Of a DNA stretch of 64,000 bases, positions 58,722 through 64,000 are shown piece by piece; the first letter of the stretch is position 1, and the number at the start of each line of letters is the position of its first letter. The notes beneath the pieces are model-generated. The model saw nothing but the letters and a program-made list of their open reading frames with translations. It was not told the DNA's origin and did not search any database. Origin of the DNA: Fremontodendron californicum (lineage: Eukaryota; Streptophyta; Magnoliopsida; Malvales; Malvaceae); NCBI GenBank assembly GCA_030761205.1, contig JAULJL010000003.1, forward strand, positions 30,572,123 to 30,636,122, given 5' to 3'. The position numbers were made by a program, and so were the translations under genes.

Positions 58722-60137
58722 ATGGAGGATGAACAAGTTGCCCGAATGGAAAAAATGGAAAGGGAACAGAGAGAATTGCGAGAACAGCTAGCAAAATCTC
58801 AAGCAGAATCTAAGGATCAGATGACTAAACTGATGGAGCTAATGTCTGCTGTAATGAAGGGAAAAGGATACACCGAAAACTTTGTCGCCGGAGAAGGGTT
58901 AGAGGTACAAAAGGGCCAAGATGAGGTAGCAATAAGTGATGCCCAGAACACTGTTAACCCCGTCAATGTCCTAAAATCAGATGATCCGGCTGAACAGGCA
59001 AAGTTGAAAAGGGTTGCAGTAAATGAGGTTGAGTTGGCAGATTCCCAAGGGAAATATCAGTTGTTAGATGAAAGGCTCCGGGCAATAGAAAGAAAAGATG
59101 TATTCGGGAGTGTGGAGGCGAAAGAACGATGCTTGGTCCTCGATTGAGTCATTCCTCCTAAGTTCAAGATCCCTGACTTTGTGAAATATGACGGGACGAC
59201 CGATCCATCAGCCCACATCACTATGTTCTGTTGAAAGATGACAAGTCAGATAGATAATGATAAGCTTTTGATTCACTGCTTTCAGGATAGCCTCAGCGGG
59301 TCCGCAATTAGGTGGTATAGTCAGTTGAGCAAGGATCAGATTCGCTCTTGGAATGATTTGGCTGGGGCTTTTCTAGACCAGTACAAGCATATGACCGACA
59401 AGACACTTGATCGTCTCACTTTGCAAAATATGGAGAAAAAAGCTACTGAGAGCTTCAAAGAATATGCACAACGGTGGATGAGCCTGGCTGCCCAAATACA
59501 ACCGCCCTTGACACAAAAGGAAATCACTATCCTTTTTGTGAATACACTGCACGCCTCGTACTATGACAGACTTGTCGGCAATGCTTCGAAGAATTTTGCG
59601 GACATGGTAATTTCAGGGGAGATTATTGAGAATGCTATCAAGAATGGGAAACTTGAAAGAGAAGGAACATCCAATACCGAGAGAAATAAGGCACCAAGAA
59701 AGAAAGAGGAAGATGTCCAAACTATGGAAGATTTCATCCCATATTCCCAATTTCCCTCATACCAATCATGTTACCCTACTGAGGTATCTCCAAGCCTTTA
59801 TCCTTACCTACCTACCCAAACACCTAATCCTATACCAGCCCTTGCAACAAGGCCTACTTCTAGAAAACGACCGCGAGAAAATCAAGAAAGAATTCCAATC
59901 CCCATCCCTGACTTACTGCCATTACTAATAAAGAATCAGTACCTTACCCCGGTACCTTTGAAAATAGCTCCGAATCCATCAGCAAGGAGTTATGACCCTG
60001 ACAGCAAGTGTGATTATCACCTAGGGGTAGTTGGGCATTCAACTGAAAAATGCAGACAACTGAAGGAAATGATTGAAAGTTTTATCCGTGATGGTATTTT
60101 GACACCGGAGCTTATCGATCAATGGAAGGCCACTTAG
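58722..60137 (+). pseudogene. Gag pseudogene with two in-frame TGA codons
   Basis: One frame throughout. N-terminal coiled coil (ARMEKMEREQRELREQLAKS), then the retrotransposon gag core: PPKFKIPDFVKYDGTTDPSA, LIHCFQDSLSGSAIRWYSQL, SWNDLAGAFLDQYKHMTDKT, and QRWMSLAAQIQPPLTQKE. The C-terminal finger is CDYHLGVVGHSTEKC. Stops TGA at 59145-59147 and 59232-59234 interrupt it. Normal relatives have Arg (CRKM) at the second. No protease or reverse transcriptase follows. Confidence 0.88.
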
Positions 60138-62330
60138 CCCTAAATCAATTTCTTTCAGGGTTTTAGGGGGAGAATTACTACCTTTGAAGGATGTCAATAG
60201 GAGCATTTTTGACGCATGTAGTTTTATACACTGTGATGATGAAAGCACTTGTCTCATGTTAACATCTACATGAATTAAATGAATTTTAAATGCTTTGTGT
60301 TTGTTGTGTTTTAAATAAACGTGAATTTACAAAAATAAGCATTAAGGAAGTTTTAATAATGGATAGTCTCAAGAAGATTGATGATCAGTGTTAGAAATGA
60401 CCCAACACCATCCCCCTCTTTTTTGGGCTTCTCTATACCTAAACCTTGAATCAATAACACTTGAAAGACCTAATGCTTCAAGGAAAAATGAATGAAAAAA
60501 GAGAAGCATTGTCATTGCAAAATAAGCAAGGATGTAAATCCTAGTCTAGGCTATGAACAAAGGAACAAACTTTTTGAAATTTTTTGAATTCCTTGAAAAT
60601 CAAACAAATGAGACATTTTTTCAAGAATCCAGATTTTGATAATTTGGTGTGTGTCAGGATTGTGCTAAAACCATTCATGACCTTTCCCAATGACCACAAA
60701 ACACTAATTGCCCAGACATCACTTCATGATTGACACCTTAGGGCACAATGATTAAACTAGATTATCCCTTGTCCCAGAGAAAACCTGCTTTTGGGTCATG
60801 TTTTCCTTGTCTCTTCAAAGAACTCAGATTGGAAACTCAGCCTTTTCAAAACAGACCTAGACTTGCCATGTTCCTCGTTGATACAAATTCGCATGGATAA
60901 TCAAATTGGGGCATCATATGTGGAAATGATGGATACATAGTGAAGAAGGATGGGCTAATGCATGAATCATTGGGGGCATGCGACGAAAAAAACAAAAAAA
61001 AAAGAAAAAGAAAAATCATGATATCATGCATATGAGAATTCGGATGATTCCAAAGTGCAAAATGAAATTCTGAATATCTATTTCCCCTGAGGATTGCTTT
61101 TCAATGAGAATATTTGGGCTTGATATGATGAATGGCCATCTTTGATATCCATTTCACAAGAAAAAAATTATTATCCATAGTCACCCCTTTTGAGCCAAAA
61201 GAATTCTTAATTCTTTGAACCCTGATCAAGGATTACCCTCTACACTGGGGGGCAAATGCGAGGAAAGATCTTTTCAAAGATCATTGAGAAATGAGTGACA
61301 GCTCAGGGACAGACACAAAGCAAATGGAGCCCCGAATAAATACGGGCGCACTCTGTCAAAGAAAAAAAGAAGAGGAAAAGATGACGAAATGAAAGCCAAG
61401 AAAAACAAACAAAAAACACAATAAAAAAATGTGTGTGAAAGACATGGCAAATTGAAAGCCAAAAGCAAGGAAGAAAAAGAGCAAAATCAAAAAGAAAGAA
61501 ATGTCCAAGAAGAGACACATGCTTCAAAGAAAATCCTCTTCAAGAAAGGATCCTTGATCTGATTACCCTCAAACACATATTTTGGGCCTATTTATCCTTT
61601 CTTTCTGAATCCTGAGCCATGGCCTACATTACGTGCTTTAAAAGTCCATTTTGATCAAGCATGAATGTTTAATTTGAAGGGTTTTCCTCAGATTTTATCC
61701 CATCTTATCAAATTCTCATTTCACTAAGGAAGAATTTAGAATTCTCAAGTGCATGGTAAAAAAAAAAAAAAGGAGAAAAATTGAAAAGAATGGGACTCTA
61801 GGGCGAAAACCCAAAAAAACGGGCGGTCTAGAGTAGAATGGGAATTTTCGATGCCATCGATGATAGTGCCGATACCCCAAAAGAAAAGATCTTATTAAAG
61901 GAGTGGTCATCGAGGAACATCTAGGAATTCCTGAACCCCCCAAATTGTCAGCTCTCATTCGGAGGATTGTCTTCAAAAACTGAAACTTTGTTCCCAAGAT
62001 TAAACTTTCCGGTTTAAACATCCCAGCCAATCTTGATGCTTGACAAAATGCCTTGATATGGAAACTAAAAGAATGTTGAATTTGTTTGGTTCTCAATGAA
62101 TTCATGATTTATAAAACCTGTTCCATTTGTGAGCCTAGAAGGGATATACATTTTTGTCATGAAGTTTTCCTGGAAAAGCCAGAATCTTGTTATACCAAGC
62201 CTTGCCAATCCAGTTGAAAAAACCCAGATTGATACTTAGAGAAATTTCTAACAATGATCATCAGTCTTCAAAAGATTTGTACATCACACATTGTGGGGTT
62301 AATATTTTTTGTTCAGAAGTTTTCAAAATG
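60138..62330 (+). other. Non-coding region where pol is missing
   Basis: No reverse transcriptase, RNase H or integrase motif in any frame. It contains TACACTGGGGGGCAAATGCG (61240-61259) and the repeated A-rich/CAAAGAAAA tract. It probably corresponds to sequence downstream of pol in complete relatives. Confidence 0.65.
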
Positions 62331-63034
62331 CGAAAACAAATAAAAAGATTTTTTTGAAATACCCATTTTGATGTTGGCATGAGACAAGGATTTTTCTAAC
62401 TCAAAGGTGTAGAACTGCCAGGATAGGTCTTGACTTTCAGATATGAGAAGAAGAAATAGAACCCGGTTCAGATCTCTGTTGATGAAAGTTTGAAAAACTG
62501 TTGGGGCAAAGAGAATAGCCAAAATGAATTGAAGATATACTCTGATTTGAAGAGGAAAAATGAATTTGAAAGGCTAAGCCAAAGTCTAGAAAAACAGCCG
62601 GGGGCACTTGCATCACTCATGAGCACTCATCTCTTTATCGAGCTTTTGCATCTGCATAGTGTCGGCAAGCATTTGCATCATTCATGGGTATTTGCATTGG
62701 CATTATTCCATAAGCATCTGTATTTTACCTTTACATTTACATTCTTCATGGAATTCGTATTTGTGCCATCTCAAGCAATTGCATCATTTCTAGAATCATT
62801 GCATTTTCATTACTGTGTGGTAATTTTAGTTACACCATTCATAAACCAGTTACATGAACACAATTAGTAGGGGCATCTGCATCATGAAACATGGGCATCA
62901 ATCCAAGTCATTTACATTTGCACCAGTTTAAGTCATTTCGTGTCTTATTCAACACCTGCATCTGCATCAAAAAGCATTCGCATCTTCTCAAAATCGTTAG
63001 GGTAATTTTCAACAATTCTTCAAAGAACATTTTT
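62331..63034 (+). other. 3' internal region, inverted match to 50031-50728
   Basis: Near-identical complement of the minus-strand element's 3' internal region, with many TTTGCATC/GCATTTGC words. The open frame at 62490-62867 has an inverted twin (50199-50576) with few changes, but its composition is repeat-derived and I do not call a protein. Confidence 0.75.
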
Positions 63035-64000
63035 AAGACCTCCGGGCATAATTTTTCAAATCACAGGTAAGACCTCCGGGCAATATCTTTAAGACCTCCG
63101 GGCAACATCTTTAAGACCTCCGGGCATAACGTTTTTCAGGGGTAAGGCCTCCGGGCACTATTCTTAAGACATCCTGACATCATTTTTAAAGTCGCATACA
63201 GCGCATTTTTTCCAAATTATGGGTAAGGCCTCCGGGCACCATTCTTAAGACCTCCGGGCATCATTTTTAAAGTCGCATACAGCGCATTTCTTCCAAATCA
63301 CGGGTAAGGCCTCCGGGCACCATTCTTAAGACCTCCGGGCATCATTTTTAAAGTCGCATACAGCGCATTTCTTCCAAATTATGGGTAAGGCCTCCGGGCA
63401 CCATTCTTAAGACCTCCGGGCATCATTTTTAAAGTCGCATACAGCGCATTTCTTCCAAATCACGGGTAAGGCCTCCGGGCACCATTCTTAAGACCTCCGG
63501 GCATCATTTTTAAAGTCGCATACAGCGCATTTCTTCCAAATCACGGGTAAGGCCTCCGGGCACCATTCTTAAGACCTCCGGGCATCATTTTTAAAGTCGC
63601 GTACATCGCATTTCTTCCAAATTATGGGCAAGGCCTCCGGGCACCATTCTTAAGACCTCCGGGCATCATTTTTAAAGTCGCATACAGCGCATTTCTTCCA
63701 AATTATGGGTAAGGCCTCCGGGCACCATTCTTAAGACCTCCGGGCATCATTTTTAAAGTCGCATACAGCGCATTTTTTTCAAATCACAGGTAAGACCTCC
63801 GGGCACCAATTTTTAAGACCTCCGGGCACCATTTTAAGACCTCCGGGCATAATTTTTCAAATCACAGGTAAGACCTCCGGGCAACATCTTTAAGACCTCC
63901 GGGCATAACTCTTTTTTTCAGGGGTAAGGCCTATGGGCACCATTTTTAAGACCTCCGGGCATAAGTTTTCAAATCACAGGTAAGACCTCCGGGCAACATC
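63035..64000 (+). repeat. TAAGACCTCCGGGC tandem array (81-bp period), inverted relative to 48560-50030
   Basis: Units with GACCTCCGGGCATCATTTTT, AAAGTCGCATACAGCGCATT and GGGTAAGGCCTCCGGGCACC repeat every 81 bp from about 63130 to 63780, with irregular shorter units at the edges. It continues beyond the window. Confidence 0.93.

Larger units (their letters stand above)
50729..64000 (+). mobile_element. Ogre-like Ty3/gypsy element lacking pol (plus strand, continues past the window)
   Basis: Order: 5' LTR (50729-55556), PBS (55560-55577), leader, gag-like ORF 1 (57098-58048), gag pseudogene (58722-60137), a 2.2-kb non-coding stretch, and the GCCCGGAGG-complement array (63035 on). The expected pol ORF between gag and the repeats is missing, so it is a deletion derivative. 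It inserted into the minus-strand Ogre-like element; TATTT (50724-50728) is the left flank. Confidence 0.85.

Noticed and set aside
62490..62867. 125-aa ORF conserved with 50199-50576
   Set aside because: Its similarity to the inverted copy reflects recent common origin of the elements. Composition follows GCATTTGC-type repeats and no domain is visible.

Overview
This window is plant nuclear DNA, most likely from a eudicot. It holds one spliced, conserved organelle-biogenesis gene in AT-rich DNA with long introns, followed by about 55 kb of nested transposable elements with plant-type primer-binding sites. Apart from the spliced gene I found no intact host gene outside transposons. No rRNA, tRNA or CRISPR array was recognised.

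Layout. (1) 1-9238, minus strand: the chloroplast outer-envelope Omp85 protein OEP80 (Toc75-V). Fourteen exons can be traced base by base, and the last about 75 codons lie past the left edge. Introns carry a MITE-like element (1061-1454) and a gene-fragment-bearing Mutator-like element (6111-7033). (2) 9445-10960: a fold-back Mutator-like element starting about 200 bp upstream of the OEP80 start codon. (3) 11345-20720: a larger Mutator-like element with a 10-bp target duplication. It carries a decayed MuDR-type transposase, a 100-bp tandem repeat and palindromic subterminal motifs, and is interrupted by a 4.8-kb solo LTR (11513-16319). (4) 22014-31350: a very young LTR retrotransposon with no pol. 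It has a gag-like ORF, an unrecognised cysteine-rich ORF (25703-26239), and an intact, intronless LONELY GUY (LOG) cytokinin-activating enzyme ORF (26603-27250). (5) 31584-39511: a solo LTR split by a second, inverted copy of the same retrotransposon family (31693-38727) that lacks the LOG cargo. (6) 40012-43346: the 3' end of a minus-strand Tat-type Ty3/gypsy element with an antisense extra ORF, interrupted by (7) a minus-strand Ogre-like element with a 4.8-kb LTR (43347-50728). That element is itself interrupted by (8) a plus-strand Ogre-like element (50729 to beyond 64000) with two gag-like ORFs and no pol.

The insertions can be ordered from target-site duplications: AAAAAG, GTTATATGTT, TAAATAATTG, TTTACATTAC, A/GTCGT, GGTAT, AAGCC and ATTAT. 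The most remarkable observation is the retrotransposon that has acquired an apparently catalytically complete LOG ORF plus a zinc-finger-like ORF, beside a cargo-free relative in inverted orientation. Family names rest on motifs read by eye. No database search or alignment software was used.
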